Positions 46,294 to 55,322 of a DNA stretch of 64,000 bases are shown in pieces. The first letter of the stretch is position 1, and each line of letters opens with the position of its first letter. The translations under genes were made by a program, and so were the position numbers. The stretch is from Fen-178 sp963722575. GTDB taxonomy: Bacteria > Acidobacteriota > Terriglobia > Bryobacterales > Bryobacteraceae. The stretch covers positions 1 through 64,000 of the forward strand of contig CAVRNR010000004.1 of the NCBI GenBank assembly GCA_963722575.1. Direction: 5' to 3'. The notes under the pieces are model-generated. The model did not search any database, was not told where the DNA came from, and saw nothing but the letters and a program-made list of their open reading frames with translations.

Positions 46294-47020
46294 ACGGCAT
46301 CTTGGTGGCCATCACGGTCATGAACTGCACATTGGCGTCCAGCGGCAGGTTCGCCATATAGACCACGGCCTCGGCCACGTGGCGCACATCCATGCGCGGC
46401 TCGACCATTTTCGTGCCGTCGGCCTGCGGGACGCCCGCCGTCATCCGCTCGGTCATTTCGGTGGCGGCGTTGCCGATGTCGATTTGGCCGCAGGCAATGT
46501 CGTACTTGCGGCCGTCGAGCGAAATGCACTTCGTCAGTCCGGTGATGGCGTGCTTGGTCGCGGTATACGGCGCCGAGTTGGGCCGGGGTACGTGCGCCGA
46601 GATAGAGCCGTTGTTGATGATGCGCCCGCCGCGCGGCTGCTGCGCCTTCATCAGCTTGATGGCTTCCTGCGCACAGAGGAATGCTCCCGTGAGGTTGACC
46701 GCCACCACTGCGCTCCACTGCTCGTAGGTGAGGTCTTCCATCGGAATACCGGGCGCGCCGATGCCGGCGTTGTTGAAGAGCACGTCCAACCGGCCGAAAG
46801 CTTCTTTGGTTCTGGCGAACAGCTCCCGGACACTATCGGGTTGGCTGATGTCGGTGGGCACGGGGAGCATTCTGGCCGATGCGGCGGTCCGCTCCAGCTC
46901 CGCGGCCCGCCGCCCGGCCAGCACCACGGAATAGCCCGCGGCGTGCAGGGCGAGGCTGGCCGCGCGCCCTATGCCGCTGCCGGCGCCAGTCACCAGCGCG
47001 ACCTTGCCGTTGCCGTTCAT
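46277..47020 (-). CDS. SDR-family oxidoreductase
   Basis: A 247-residue classical SDR: VTGAGSGIGRAA, NNAGIG, IINNGSISAHVPRPNSAPYTATKHA with catalytic Ser, Tyr and Lys (YTATK). The C-terminal part has IDIGNAATEMTERM. Specificity is unknown. It begins 12 bases after the VWA gene's stop on the same strand and converges on the brnTA pair with a 17-base overlap. Confidence 0.88.
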   Translation of the reverse strand: MNGNGKVALVTGAGSGIGRAASLALHAAGYSVVLAGRRAAELERTAASARMLPVPTDISQPDSVRELFARTKEAFGRLDVLFNNAGIGAPGIPMEDLTYEQWSAVVAVNLTGAFLCAQEAIKLMKAQQPRGGRIINNGSISAHVPRPNSAPYTATKHAITGLTKCISLDGRKYDIACGQIDIGNAATEMTERMTAGVPQADGTKMVEPRMDVRHVAEAVVYMANLPLDANVQFMTVMATKMPFIGRG

Positions 47021-47032
47021 GATGGTTTCATT

Positions 47033-49225
47033 CTACGGCACGAGCATGACCGGCGCTTGCCAGAAGGCCGCCTTCCGCCCGGCCGGGTCCACCACGCTCA
47101 CCTGGCAATCGTACCGGCCCGGCGGCAGCTTGTTCAGCGTCAGGCTGAACCGCAGCGGCAGCGCTTTCGACTTCGGGTCCAACCCTTCCGTCACCGCCAG
47201 CGGCGGCGTCTCGAACGCCTTGGTCTGGCCGTGGTAGAAGGTCACGAAAGCCACCAGCGGCTGGACGGCCGTCGCCCCGCGCTCGTAGGCCTGTAGGTAC
47301 ACATACATATCCCGGCGCTTACTGAACACGCGCGTCACGCTGGGAATCAGTTTTTGCCCGTCCTGAATCAGCGGGTTGACCACCGGACCTTTGTCTTTCG
47401 CGCTGAACAGCGCATCCTTCAGGTCCACGCGCTGCCCGCTCAACACCACCGAGCTGATGGGAATCCGCTTCAGCTCTTTGTTCAGATTCGGGATGACGAA
47501 GTTCTTGGTGTAGGTTCCGATTCTGCCCGTCTCGTCGTCGCGGGCCAGCACCTTGAAGGTGTAAGTCCCCGGCAGCAGCGTGAAGCCGGTGTCGTATTGA
47601 ATAGGTTGCCGGGCAAGCTGGGCCGCGGTCTCGCCGGATAGCTTGATATCCACCTTGTCTCTCACGTTGGCCATGGTGGCGCCGTACTCGTCCTTCACCT
47701 CGCCGATGAAATCGATGAGTGTGTGTTCCGCCCCGCGGCGCCGCGCCAGCGCCAGCTCGCTGCCCGGAATCTTCATCACCACGGGCACATAATACTCGGC
47801 GGAATTCAATTGGAAGTAATCCACCTCCATGGCGATAGTCAGTTCCGTGATGGGATCGCCCAGCATCAGCGCATCTTGCAGTTGCCGTTCCTTGTCCACC
47901 GCGGTGAACTTGCCGAATTCCTTGCCGGCCCAGTAACCCTGGCGATAATTCAGTTTGGCGGATGTGTCGCCGCTATAAGCGATCTTGATCCGGCGGAAGC
48001 GCCCGTCCAGCGCCTGGTTGGCGGAGTAATAGCCGAGAATGTAGTAACTCCCAATCGATTGCTCCGCCTGCACGATTCCCACCGCGAGGTCGTTATTGTC
48101 CAGCAGCGCCTTCCCGCCCGTATCCGCCGCCAGCGCGTACAAGGTATCCTGTGACTTCTGGAAGTTGTTGGCGTTCGCCATCGCCGAGCCGCCGGAGTAC
48201 ATCCCGAGACCGCCCGGCGATCCCCTGGTGGCATCACCCAGCGGAGCCTGCGCCACCAACCCGCGCGCGTCGATCGAGTATAGGGACACGTTGGCGCGGA
48301 TGGCGGCGTTGGTGGTGGCCTGAAACTGCGCCTGGTTGTCGACGCCGCTCAGCCGCAGCCCACTGGCGAAATAAATCAGCACCTTCTTTTCGTTGAGCGC
48401 GCCCAGCATCTGCGCCGCCGTCTGCAAAGCGGCCAGTTGGCGATCGGTGTTGAATAGGTTGAATTCGCTGTCGTCCTCGCCGAACGCCGTGCCCGTATCG
48501 GCGCTGCTGTCATCGGCGTCGGTGAAGTCGAATCCCTGGCCCTCGCCGACAAGCAGTTTGTCGACCGTGTTCTCCAGGTCGTTGCGATTGTCGGTGAAAT
48601 CGCGCAGCACATGGACGCCATCGGAAAACGACAGGACCGCCATCAGGTCCGCCGGCTGCATCTGCGTCCGGATGAACTTGACGGCCGCGGCTTGCGCGCG
48701 CAACTGGTCCGGGACCGGCATGGCGCTCATGTCGAAGTACAGCGCCAGCAGGCGCCGGTCCTTGTAGCGGACATCTCCGGGACGCTCGGGCGCGATTTGG
48801 CCCCGCGTGACCGGCGGAGCCTGGTCCGCCGGCGCCGGCGGCGGGGCGGGCGCCGCGGCCGCCACCGGCGCGGCCTCCTGCATCTTCTGGTATTCGCAGA
48901 AACTGACGGTCTGCACCACACCGTCTTCGGTCACCACGAAATCTTTCGCGGTAAGCCCCTCGATCGGTTTGCCGCTTTTATCCGTGACCGAGACCGTCTC
49001 CACCACCAGTTGCGTGTTCACCGTAATCTTCACCGGCCCCTGCGCCGCCAGCAGGCCGAGCGCCAACAAAATGGTGAGCAAACCACCGCTCCATAAGAAG
49101 CTGTGAAGAAATCGCCGAGTTCGCCGGGTTGACAGGCGGAAGCGCCTGTCCCACCTTGGTCCACAAGGACTTGTGCTCTTGTGGGGCAGGCGCTTTCGCC
49201 TGCCAACCACTTTTCCCCATCCCAT
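47033..49225 (-). CDS. Acidobacterial VWA-domain protein
   Basis: A 730-residue exported protein of the acidobacterial VWA-related type (TIGR03436-like). The order is signal segment (LWSGGLLTILLALGLLAAQ), VKITVNTQLVVETVSVTDKSGKPIEGLTAKDFVVTEDGVVQTV, a Pro/Ala linker, then a VWA domain with RLLALYFDMSAMP, LLVGEGQGF and VLIYFASGLRLSG. A long beta-rich tail follows. ATG 49225 has a GGAGG site inside the preceding gene's end. The first 45 residues are encoded largely by the palindromic repeat 49131-49206, so TTG 49081 is an alternative start. Confidence 0.85.
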   Translation of the reverse strand: MGWGKVVGRRKRLPHKSTSPCGPRWDRRFRLSTRRTRRFLHSFLWSGGLLTILLALGLLAAQGPVKITVNTQLVVETVSVTDKSGKPIEGLTAKDFVVTEDGVVQTVSFCEYQKMQEAAPVAAAAPAPPPAPADQAPPVTRGQIAPERPGDVRYKDRRLLALYFDMSAMPVPDQLRAQAAAVKFIRTQMQPADLMAVLSFSDGVHVLRDFTDNRNDLENTVDKLLVGEGQGFDFTDADDSSADTGTAFGEDDSEFNLFNTDRQLAALQTAAQMLGALNEKKVLIYFASGLRLSGVDNQAQFQATTNAAIRANVSLYSIDARGLVAQAPLGDATRGSPGGLGMYSGGSAMANANNFQKSQDTLYALAADTGGKALLDNNDLAVGIVQAEQSIGSYYILGYYSANQALDGRFRRIKIAYSGDTSAKLNYRQGYWAGKEFGKFTAVDKERQLQDALMLGDPITELTIAMEVDYFQLNSAEYYVPVVMKIPGSELALARRRGAEHTLIDFIGEVKDEYGATMANVRDKVDIKLSGETAAQLARQPIQYDTGFTLLPGTYTFKVLARDDETGRIGTYTKNFVIPNLNKELKRIPISSVVLSGQRVDLKDALFSAKDKGPVVNPLIQDGQKLIPSVTRVFSKRRDMYVYLQAYERGATAVQPLVAFVTFYHGQTKAFETPPLAVTEGLDPKSKALPLRFSLTLNKLPPGRYDCQVSVVDPAGRKAAFWQAPVMLVP
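49131..49206. repeat. Paired-hairpin repeat at the VWA gene start
   Basis: Hairpins gacaggcggaagcgcctgtc (49131-49150) and ggcaggcgctttcgcctgcc (49185-49204) are related to each other and flank a middle segment with tccacaagga/cttgtgg pairings. It lies between the TonB receptor stop and the hydrophobic signal of the VWA protein, in frame through both. Confidence 0.75.
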
Positions 49226-49228
49226 GTT

Positions 49229-52200
49229 TCAGAACCTCCAGCGCAGCGTGGCCTGCACGCTGCGCATGGCATTGGCTGCGTTGGGCAGCCCGAACTGCGC
49301 GCCGTTCACGGTGGTGTTCCAACTGGGAAACGTCACATGGTTCAGAGCGTTAGTTGAATCGAATCGCAGGTCGAAGTCCCCAAAGGAGCGCCCCATCGAA
49401 GCGTTCAGCGCAAACTGGCCCGGACCGGTGATCGAGTTTCTCCCCGCGTCGCCCCACAGTCCCGCCGCGGCCGCCGCGTAGGCCGCCGGGTTCAGGAAGC
49501 GGCCCGCCGGAGCCGCATACACTGCCGCTCCGGTGTAATCCGGCCGGATGCTGCCCGTCACGCCGGTGTTCAGCACCGCCGCCACATAAACCGGGGTCAA
49601 CGGCATTCCGCTGCCCGCCGTAATGTTCGCGATGAACGTCCACCCTTTGAAAGCCGCCCCCTCCCAGCCGCGCAACAGCGTTCCGCCGGCGACTCCTATC
49701 CCGGTGGTGTATTGCACCTGCGCGGTCACCAGGTGGCGCTGGTCGAAATTCGAAAGCCCGCGCTCCGCCGCCAGGTTGAGCCAGTTCTGCGCAATCACCT
49801 GGCCTCCCTGTCCTCGGCCGCCCAACGCCGCGTCATCGATGGCCTTCGCGAACGTATATTGCAGGCTCGCCGTGAAGCCGTTGTGCAGCCGCCGCCGCAA
49901 TTGAACCAGCCCCGCCTCGCGCGTCGAATTGCCGTTCGAGGCCATGTAGGCATAGCCCGCGGGGCACGCCGGGCACGGATTCACCGCCCCCGCCGGATAC
50001 GTATTGGGCAGAAACACCTGCGCCGCCCGCGTCCCTTTGATGCCGAGATAGGTCGCGGTCATGACCATCGACCCGGCCAGGTCCTGTTGCACCGAGAGGC
50101 TCCAGTTGTGCGAATAACCAGTGCGGAAATTCGGGTCGATCGCGAACGTGTTGGTGGTGGTCGAAGGCGACGCGTTAAACCCGTTTGCCAGCGTCAGTGG
50201 ATTGCCCGGGCTGTTTTGTACGCTCAGGCTCTTCGACAGCGGGGATTGCTGCGCCATCTGCGTCGCAATCGCCTGGTAGATCGAAGTGTTGTAATAGAGA
50301 CCGTATCCCGCCCGAACCAGCGTGGACGTTCCGAAGAAGGGGCGCCACGAGAGACCCACGCGCGGCTGCAATGCATGTTTGTCGGGCTGAACCAGCGAAC
50401 TGGGATATCGCTGCCCCGTCAGCAGTCCCGTGGGGTTGCTGCCCAGAACCGGCGCTTCCGCCGCAAATCCCGGCGTCACGTCCAGGTTCACCAGCCGGCC
50501 ATATTTCTCCACGATGGGCGAGTTGTATTCCCAGCGCGCGCCGGCATTGATGGTGAGACCGGGGCTCACCCGCCAGTCGTCGGTGAAATATGCGTCGTAA
50601 GATGCCGCCCGGAAATACTTGTCCGCGTTGCCGAAGGCAATCGCGCTCGTGTCCGGAACACCCAGCAGAAAATCGGCGAAATCGCTGCCCGTGGCCGCGC
50701 CCGTGAAGGTGAAGCTGCCGCGCGCGTTCTGCTGCGCGAGCAGGTTGAATTGCTGCCTGCGGAAATCGGCCCCAAAACTGACGTTGTGCGGCCGGCGTAG
50801 CCAGTATCCGGTAAGCGACACGCCGCTCGTCTGGTTGCGTGTGAGGGAAAGCGCCGCGTCCGAGAGAGCCGCAATGCCGCTCGAAAAGGAGAGATTCGGC
50901 GGCCCCCAGTTTCCCGGATCCTGGTTATTGCCCGTGATTCCCGCTTCGCCCGAGACGTTTTCGCGGTTCGCGAAGTATGGCATGGTGCGCATCGCCAGGC
51001 GGCTGAACTGGTATCCCAGGCTGAAATTCAGCCGCTGGCTGGCCATGTACCGCCAGGTGGCATTGGCGTTGAACCCGGTGGTCTTGCCGGTGTCGTCGAA
51101 GCCGAACACGTTCGGACCCGAGCTCCTCGCATTGCGGTACGCGAAGCTGCCGTTCACAAAGTGCTTCCGGTTGAACATCCTGTTGACGCGCCCCTGCACA
51201 TCGTCCTGATGGGTGATGCTCACCAGAGGAATCTGGTAGTTGTAACCCGCGGACGCCGGAAAATTCGGCAGCGGATAGAACTTCAACAGCGCCGTGGATT
51301 GCGGCGCCATCCGGCTCGCGGGAATCGCGTTGCCTGGAAACGGCTGCCCGTTACTTGGATCGGTAATCGCCTGCGCAAAATCTCCGCTGCGCATCGCCTG
51401 GTCTGGCATCAGGCTGCTGGCCGTACTGTCATTGCGGTTGCGCGTCGCCTGGTAGTTCAAAAAGAACTGCCCTTGCCCATGCAGCAGGTGCGGAATCCGG
51501 AGCGGCCCGCCGAAAGACGCTCCGGCCCGCAGGTGGTTGTACGCCGGTTTCTCCGTGTTCTGGCCGGTGAGCGAATACGGCCGCGCGTCCAGCGCCGAAT
51601 TGTCCAGAATGAGACTCAGATCGCGCTGGTACATCGATCCCAGCCCTTGGCGCGCATTGCCGAAGGCGCGTCTCTCAATGGCCCCGCTGCTGCTCCCACT
51701 CACCACCATGGCGTCGGACGCGGGCTGATTGAGATCGCCCGCCGCCCCGCTTTCGTCTCCCATTTCCGCGCCCAGGCCGGCCTCTGCCGCGCCCTCGCCG
51801 GCTGCATTCACGTCGGCGCGCTGAAATCCCGCCTGCGGGTTAGCTGCGGCGGTTGCGCCCTTCTTGCCCGGCTTGGCGGGCGGAGCCACCGCCTGAGGCC
51901 CCGCGGCGGGCGGCATGGCTGATGCGTGAATCTCTTCGAGCGGCAGCACCTTCAGCTCCCAAACCGGGCTGGGGGCGCCTGGCGCCACGGCCACTTCCTG
52001 CTTGATGGGAGCGAAGCACAGCATCTCCACTTGAATGGTCCACACGCCGTCGGCCAGCTCGGCGAACGAGTAGGTGCCCTGCTGGTCCGTCACGGCGACG
52101 AGTTTCTTATCGCCCGCGGTCGCGGTCACCGTCGCGCCGGGAACCGGCAGACCGTTGAACTCGACCTGTCCGTGATGCTCGGCGGCCGCCAGGCCCGACA

Positions 52201-52246
52201 CCACAAGCCAGGCGAGGGCCGCGTACCAGAGGCCGTCAATTCTCAA
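49229..52246 (-). CDS. TonB-dependent receptor with carboxypeptidase-regulatory-like N-terminus
   Basis: A 1005-residue acidobacterial receptor. The signal peptide (about 5-22) is followed by a CnaB-like domain (VEFNGLPVPGATVTATAGDKKLVAVTDQQGTYSFAELADGVWTIQVEM, about 28-75), a Pro/Ala/Lys linker, a plug-like region with GNARQGLGSMYQRDLSLILDNSAL, and a large barrel with TonB-receptor periodicity. The C-terminus VQATLRWRF ends in Phe. This family is abundant in Solibacter-type genomes and is thought to move large oligosaccharides. Its start overlaps the TIGR03435 gene by 11 bases, and its stop adjoins the VWA gene. Confidence 0.9.
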   Translation of the reverse strand: MRIDGLWYAALAWLVVSGLAAAEHHGQVEFNGLPVPGATVTATAGDKKLVAVTDQQGTYSFAELADGVWTIQVEMLCFAPIKQEVAVAPGAPSPVWELKVLPLEEIHASAMPPAAGPQAVAPPAKPGKKGATAAANPQAGFQRADVNAAGEGAAEAGLGAEMGDESGAAGDLNQPASDAMVVSGSSSGAIERRAFGNARQGLGSMYQRDLSLILDNSALDARPYSLTGQNTEKPAYNHLRAGASFGGPLRIPHLLHGQGQFFLNYQATRNRNDSTASSLMPDQAMRSGDFAQAITDPSNGQPFPGNAIPASRMAPQSTALLKFYPLPNFPASAGYNYQIPLVSITHQDDVQGRVNRMFNRKHFVNGSFAYRNARSSGPNVFGFDDTGKTTGFNANATWRYMASQRLNFSLGYQFSRLAMRTMPYFANRENVSGEAGITGNNQDPGNWGPPNLSFSSGIAALSDAALSLTRNQTSGVSLTGYWLRRPHNVSFGADFRRQQFNLLAQQNARGSFTFTGAATGSDFADFLLGVPDTSAIAFGNADKYFRAASYDAYFTDDWRVSPGLTINAGARWEYNSPIVEKYGRLVNLDVTPGFAAEAPVLGSNPTGLLTGQRYPSSLVQPDKHALQPRVGLSWRPFFGTSTLVRAGYGLYYNTSIYQAIATQMAQQSPLSKSLSVQNSPGNPLTLANGFNASPSTTTNTFAIDPNFRTGYSHNWSLSVQQDLAGSMVMTATYLGIKGTRAAQVFLPNTYPAGAVNPCPACPAGYAYMASNGNSTREAGLVQLRRRLHNGFTASLQYTFAKAIDDAALGGRGQGGQVIAQNWLNLAAERGLSNFDQRHLVTAQVQYTTGIGVAGGTLLRGWEGAAFKGWTFIANITAGSGMPLTPVYVAAVLNTGVTGSIRPDYTGAAVYAAPAGRFLNPAAYAAAAAGLWGDAGRNSITGPGQFALNASMGRSFGDFDLRFDSTNALNHVTFPSWNTTVNGAQFGLPNAANAMRSVQATLRWRF

Positions 52247-53180
52247 TCGGCGCCTTTTCCAGATGGTCGATGACCAGTAGATCCACCGGGCCTTTTCGCT
52301 GCTCCAGCTTCAGCCCAAGCTGCTCCTGAAGGGCAGTGAACAGATTCGGATTGGATTGGGCGTCCGGCGTGCTCGCCGCCGGCATTCCCCCTGCTGCTTC
52401 GCCTGGAGGCGGAGGCGGAGGAAGTCCTCCCGGCAGCCTCATGCCCGCCAGACCCTCCGGCGCGAAGTACAAGGTGTAATCGTACTTCCCCGTCAGTCCC
52501 GTCATATCCACCACGGGGAGATCCAACTGGTTCGAAAGCATCTCGGCCAACCCGGCCATCGTCTGTCCATTGGCCGTCATGCGGGCATTTCCGTTCATCA
52601 TCGTCATCGCCATGGCGCCACGGCCCCCCGCCGCGGCCGGCAACACCGGAAAGCCGTCCTTGCCTATCGCCATCCGGCCCATGACGGCCGGGCCATCGGC
52701 GGGGCCGCCCTCCTTAGGGGCGGCTTCGTCCACCGACTCCTTCAGCCTCGGCCCATTCTTTCCCACCACCAGCGCGTACATCGGCAGGTCTTTCTTTTCC
52801 CGGTGCAGCGTCAGCTTGAAGCGCTCCGCCAGCAGGTTCTGCAGCATCACCATGAACTCCGCCTTGGTGGCGCCGCGCGGCAGTTTCGCGACAATGTCGT
52901 ATCTCTCGGAATCCAGCCAGCCCGGTCCCGAGATCTGGAAGCCCTTCACGCCGTACGCGCTCATGAGAACGTTCTTCACCGTGACATTGGTATACGTGAT
53001 CTGGCCGGGGTCGGAGCTGCCAGGACCGCCGCGCATCCCCACGCGGATAAAGTTGCCGGTGATCGGCGCGGCCGGCTTCACCGACGCCACTTCGAATGCC
53101 GGCGAATTCTCCGCCGTCTGCGCGAAGGCGGCACAGCACGTGATGACTACCAGGCCGGCGCCCATGATCGCACGTAGCAT
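52236..53180 (-). CDS. TIGR03435 family exported protein
   Basis: A 314-residue protein with a signal peptide (about 1-21, CCAAFAQ), then PAFEVASVKPAAPITGNFIRVG, YDIVAKLPRGATKAEFMVMLQNLLAERFKLTLHREKKDLPMYALVVGKNGPRLKES and VVDMTGLTGKYDYTLYF. The C-terminus LGLKLEQRKGPVDLLVIDHLEKAPIEN is the same signature as the 31806-32741 paralogue. A Met/Asn-rich loop (AMTMMNGNARMTANGQ) and a proline run are distinctive. ATG 53180 is preferred; the longer frame has no signal. It is translationally coupled to the TonB receptor, which suggests an envelope function. Confidence 0.88.
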   Translation of the reverse strand: MLRAIMGAGLVVITCCAAFAQTAENSPAFEVASVKPAAPITGNFIRVGMRGGPGSSDPGQITYTNVTVKNVLMSAYGVKGFQISGPGWLDSERYDIVAKLPRGATKAEFMVMLQNLLAERFKLTLHREKKDLPMYALVVGKNGPRLKESVDEAAPKEGGPADGPAVMGRMAIGKDGFPVLPAAAGGRGAMAMTMMNGNARMTANGQTMAGLAEMLSNQLDLPVVDMTGLTGKYDYTLYFAPEGLAGMRLPGGLPPPPPPGEAAGGMPAASTPDAQSNPNLFTALQEQLGLKLEQRKGPVDLLVIDHLEKAPIEN

Positions 53181-53200
53181 CTCTGCAATCTCCTTCGATT

Positions 53201-53782
53201 TCACTGTAATCCATGACGAGCCGGCGCGCGGAATGTTAGACCGGCCAGCAGGAGCCTGGTGTACACCTCGCAGGCCGCCTTGCCAAACAACACGAAAACG
53301 ACCTTCTGAAGTTTCGTATCCGCTTTCTCCAGGTGCGCTTTCACCTCGCGCAGAGCGATGCCGGCGGCTTCCTCCAGGGGGTATCCGTAGACACCGGTGC
53401 TGATGGCCGGAAAACTGACGGCGCGGACATCGCGTTCCTCCGCCATATTGAGGCACTTGCGATAGCAGGACGCCAGCAGCTCCGGCTCGCCGTGCCGGCC
53501 GTCGCGATACACCGGGCCTACGGCGTGGAACACGTACTGCGCCGGCAGCCTGCCCGCGCCGGTGGCCACGGCGCTGCCGGTGGGGCACCCGCCGATCCGC
53601 CGCCGGATTCCGTCCAGCTCGCGCATGATCTCAGGGCCGCCGGCGCGATGGATGGCGCCATCCACGTCGCCGCCTCCCGCCAGCGCCGAGTTGGCCGCGT
53701 TCACGATGGCATCCGCCGCTATGCGCGTGATGTCGCCTTCTTCGAGGACGATCTTCCGCCCCGTGCCGCTCAACCACTCCAT
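53201..53782 (-). CDS. Macro-domain protein (ADP-ribose/O-acetyl-ADP-ribose hydrolase type)
   Basis: A 193-residue macro domain of the YmdB/AF1521-like group: DAIVNAANSALAGGGDVDGAIHRAGG holds the ligand-binding Asn and Asp, VFHAVGPVY and AVSFPAISTGVYGYPLEEAAGIAL the other loop. Such enzymes remove ADP-ribose adducts or deacetylate O-acetyl-ADP-ribose. Its stop lies 20 bases before the TIGR03435 gene start on the same strand, so co-transcription is possible. Confidence 0.9.
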   Translation of the reverse strand: MEWLSGTGRKIVLEEGDITRIAADAIVNAANSALAGGGDVDGAIHRAGGPEIMRELDGIRRRIGGCPTGSAVATGAGRLPAQYVFHAVGPVYRDGRHGEPELLASCYRKCLNMAEERDVRAVSFPAISTGVYGYPLEEAAGIALREVKAHLEKADTKLQKVVFVLFGKAACEVYTRLLLAGLTFRAPARHGLQ

Positions 53783-53825
53783 AACTATTGAGCTTCGCAG
53801 AAAACAGGAGGAGGGGCGGTTGCCC

Positions 53826-53868
53826 GGGGCACCCCCTGGGTCGCGCGCAGGATGCCATCCTGCCCCGC
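53826..53868. repeat. Family B plus family A repeat, minus orientation
   Basis: 53826-53842 (ggggcaccccctgggtc) belongs to the 17-19-base family B, and 53843-53868 (gcgcaggatgccatcctgcc...) to family A. They abut in the same relative order as at 45566-45643. The element lies between the macro gene start and the divergent isomerase-like gene. Confidence 0.75.
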
Positions 53869-53886
53869 AAGCTCTACAATCGTCTT

Positions 53887-54807
53887 ATGACCAGGCGCGA
53901 ACTGCTGGCTGCCGGAGCGGCGTGCGCATCCACCGCGTGGGCGCGAAGCCGCATGGACAAATCGCGCATCAGCGCCATTACCGACGAGATCGGCTTGTCC
54001 ACCGGCGAAGCCATCGCGTTTGCGCATCAATACGGGCTCCAGTTCGTGGAGATCCGCAACCCGCCGGGAAGCCGGAAGGAGTATTTCTCGCTGAGCGAGC
54101 CGGAAATCAAGGTGGATGCAGTGAGGTTCAGGACCGAGGGGCTCAAGGTCTCGTTCGTCAACACCAGCCTGCTGAAGTTCGGCTGGCCGGGGAGCGAGCC
54201 GGCGCGCCGAAGACCGGAAGAACCGGCCGCGCGTGAAAAGCGCCTGGCGTCCGAAAAGGACCGTTGGGACCGCCGCTACGAGGACCTGCAAAAGGCGCTC
54301 CGCTGCGCCCAGATCATGGGCGCGGATAAGGTGCGGGTCTTCACGGGATCGCGCGTCGCAGACCCGGAGACCATGTTCCCGCGAATCGCGGAGGTGCTGG
54401 GCGAGATGGCGCTGGCGGCCGAAAAGGAGAAGATCTACCTGCTCATCGAAAACGAGGGCACGCAAAACGTGGCCACTTCCGCGGAACTCGCCGGCATCAT
54501 GAAGGTCATTGGCTCCAAGTGGGTGGGGATGAACTGGGACCCGCACAACGCCTACGGCCGCGAAACATCGTTCCCCGACGGCTATGCGCTGTTGCCCAAG
54601 AAGCGCCTCCTCAACGTCCAGGTGAAGGCCAAAGGGGTGATGCCCGACAGCCCCGAAAAGGAAGACTGGAAGGCCATCATGCTGGCGCTGGCGAAGGACG
54701 GCTACCAGGGCAAGATCGCACTGGAAACGCACATTTTCGACGGCACGCTGATCGCTGCCGCGCACAAGTCCATGGACGAAATCATGCACATCGTGGGTGA
54801 AATCTGA
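53887..54807 (+). CDS. Sugar phosphate isomerase/epimerase-like TIM-barrel protein
   Basis: A 306-residue protein with a twin-arginine-like start (MTRRELLAAGAACASTAWA), suggesting export by Tat or a lipoprotein-like anchor. The barrel of the xylose-isomerase-like family follows: ISAITDEIGLSTGEAIAFAHQYGLQFVEIRN, IYLLIENEGTQNVATSAELAG, WVGMNWDPHNAYGRETSFP and GKIALETHIFDG. The metal-binding Glu, Asp and His residues of the family are visible in these segments. The substrate is unknown. It is followed 2 bases later by a small membrane-anchored protein. Confidence 0.85.
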   Translation: MTRRELLAAGAACASTAWARSRMDKSRISAITDEIGLSTGEAIAFAHQYGLQFVEIRNPPGSRKEYFSLSEPEIKVDAVRFRTEGLKVSFVNTSLLKFGWPGSEPARRRPEEPAAREKRLASEKDRWDRRYEDLQKALRCAQIMGADKVRVFTGSRVADPETMFPRIAEVLGEMALAAEKEKIYLLIENEGTQNVATSAELAGIMKVIGSKWVGMNWDPHNAYGRETSFPDGYALLPKKRLLNVQVKAKGVMPDSPEKEDWKAIMLALAKDGYQGKIALETHIFDGTLIAAAHKSMDEIMHIVGEI

Positions 54808-54809
54808 AT

Positions 54810-55298
54810 ATGAGCAAGAACTTATTGATCGGGTTTGGCATCGGCATCCTTTGCGTCGCGATTGTCGCCTGGTGGGTGGTCCACATGCAGCGCGGCGCGT
54901 ACATCGACCTGCCGGGGAAGGTCCTCAAAGTCCGCACTGCGCCGCTCGACGAAGCCAGCTCCGTGGCGGCGATCGATTTCCGGGTATCCAATCCGGCCGA
55001 CTATCCGTTCGTGGTACGGAAGGTCACGGTGGCGATGGAAGACAGCGCCGGCAACGAGTCCGAGGGTGCGACCGTTTCCGAGGTGGACGCCAGGCAGCTC
55101 TTTCAGGTGATTCCGCTGCTGGGCCAGAAATTCAACGATACTTTGCTGATGCGGGACTCCATCCCGCCGCACACTTCCTGGGACCGCATGGTGGCGGCGC
55201 GGTTCGAAGTCCCGGAATCGAAGCTCGAGGCGCGGAAACGCCTGGTGGTGCGGATCGAAGAAGTCGATGGCAAGGTTTTCGATCTATCGGAGAAGTAG
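54810..55298 (+). CDS. Membrane-anchored protein of unknown function
   Basis: A 162-residue protein with one N-terminal helix (LLIGFGIGILCVAIVAWWVVHM) and a periplasmic beta-rich domain (VAAIDFRVSNPADYPFVVRKVTVAMED, LLMRDSIPPHTSWDRMVAARFE). The domain resembles immunoglobulin-like or LEA/WHy-type folds, but I cannot name a family. It is coupled to the isomerase-like gene upstream. Confidence 0.75.
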   Translation: MSKNLLIGFGIGILCVAIVAWWVVHMQRGAYIDLPGKVLKVRTAPLDEASSVAAIDFRVSNPADYPFVVRKVTVAMEDSAGNESEGATVSEVDARQLFQVIPLLGQKFNDTLLMRDSIPPHTSWDRMVAARFEVPESKLEARKRLVVRIEEVDGKVFDLSEK

Positions 55299-55322
55299 GG
55301 GCCGGGCAGGCCCGGCACCTAC
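55295..55322. terminator. Shared hairpin spanning two convergent stop codons
   Basis: Arms 55295-55307 and 55310-55322 (gtaggggccgggc / gcccggcacctac) pair with one mismatch around a 2-base loop. The TAG stops of the plus-strand 162-residue gene (55296-55298) and the minus-strand peroxidase gene (55321-55319) both lie in the stem. It may act as a bidirectional terminator, although no T-run follows. Confidence 0.6.
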
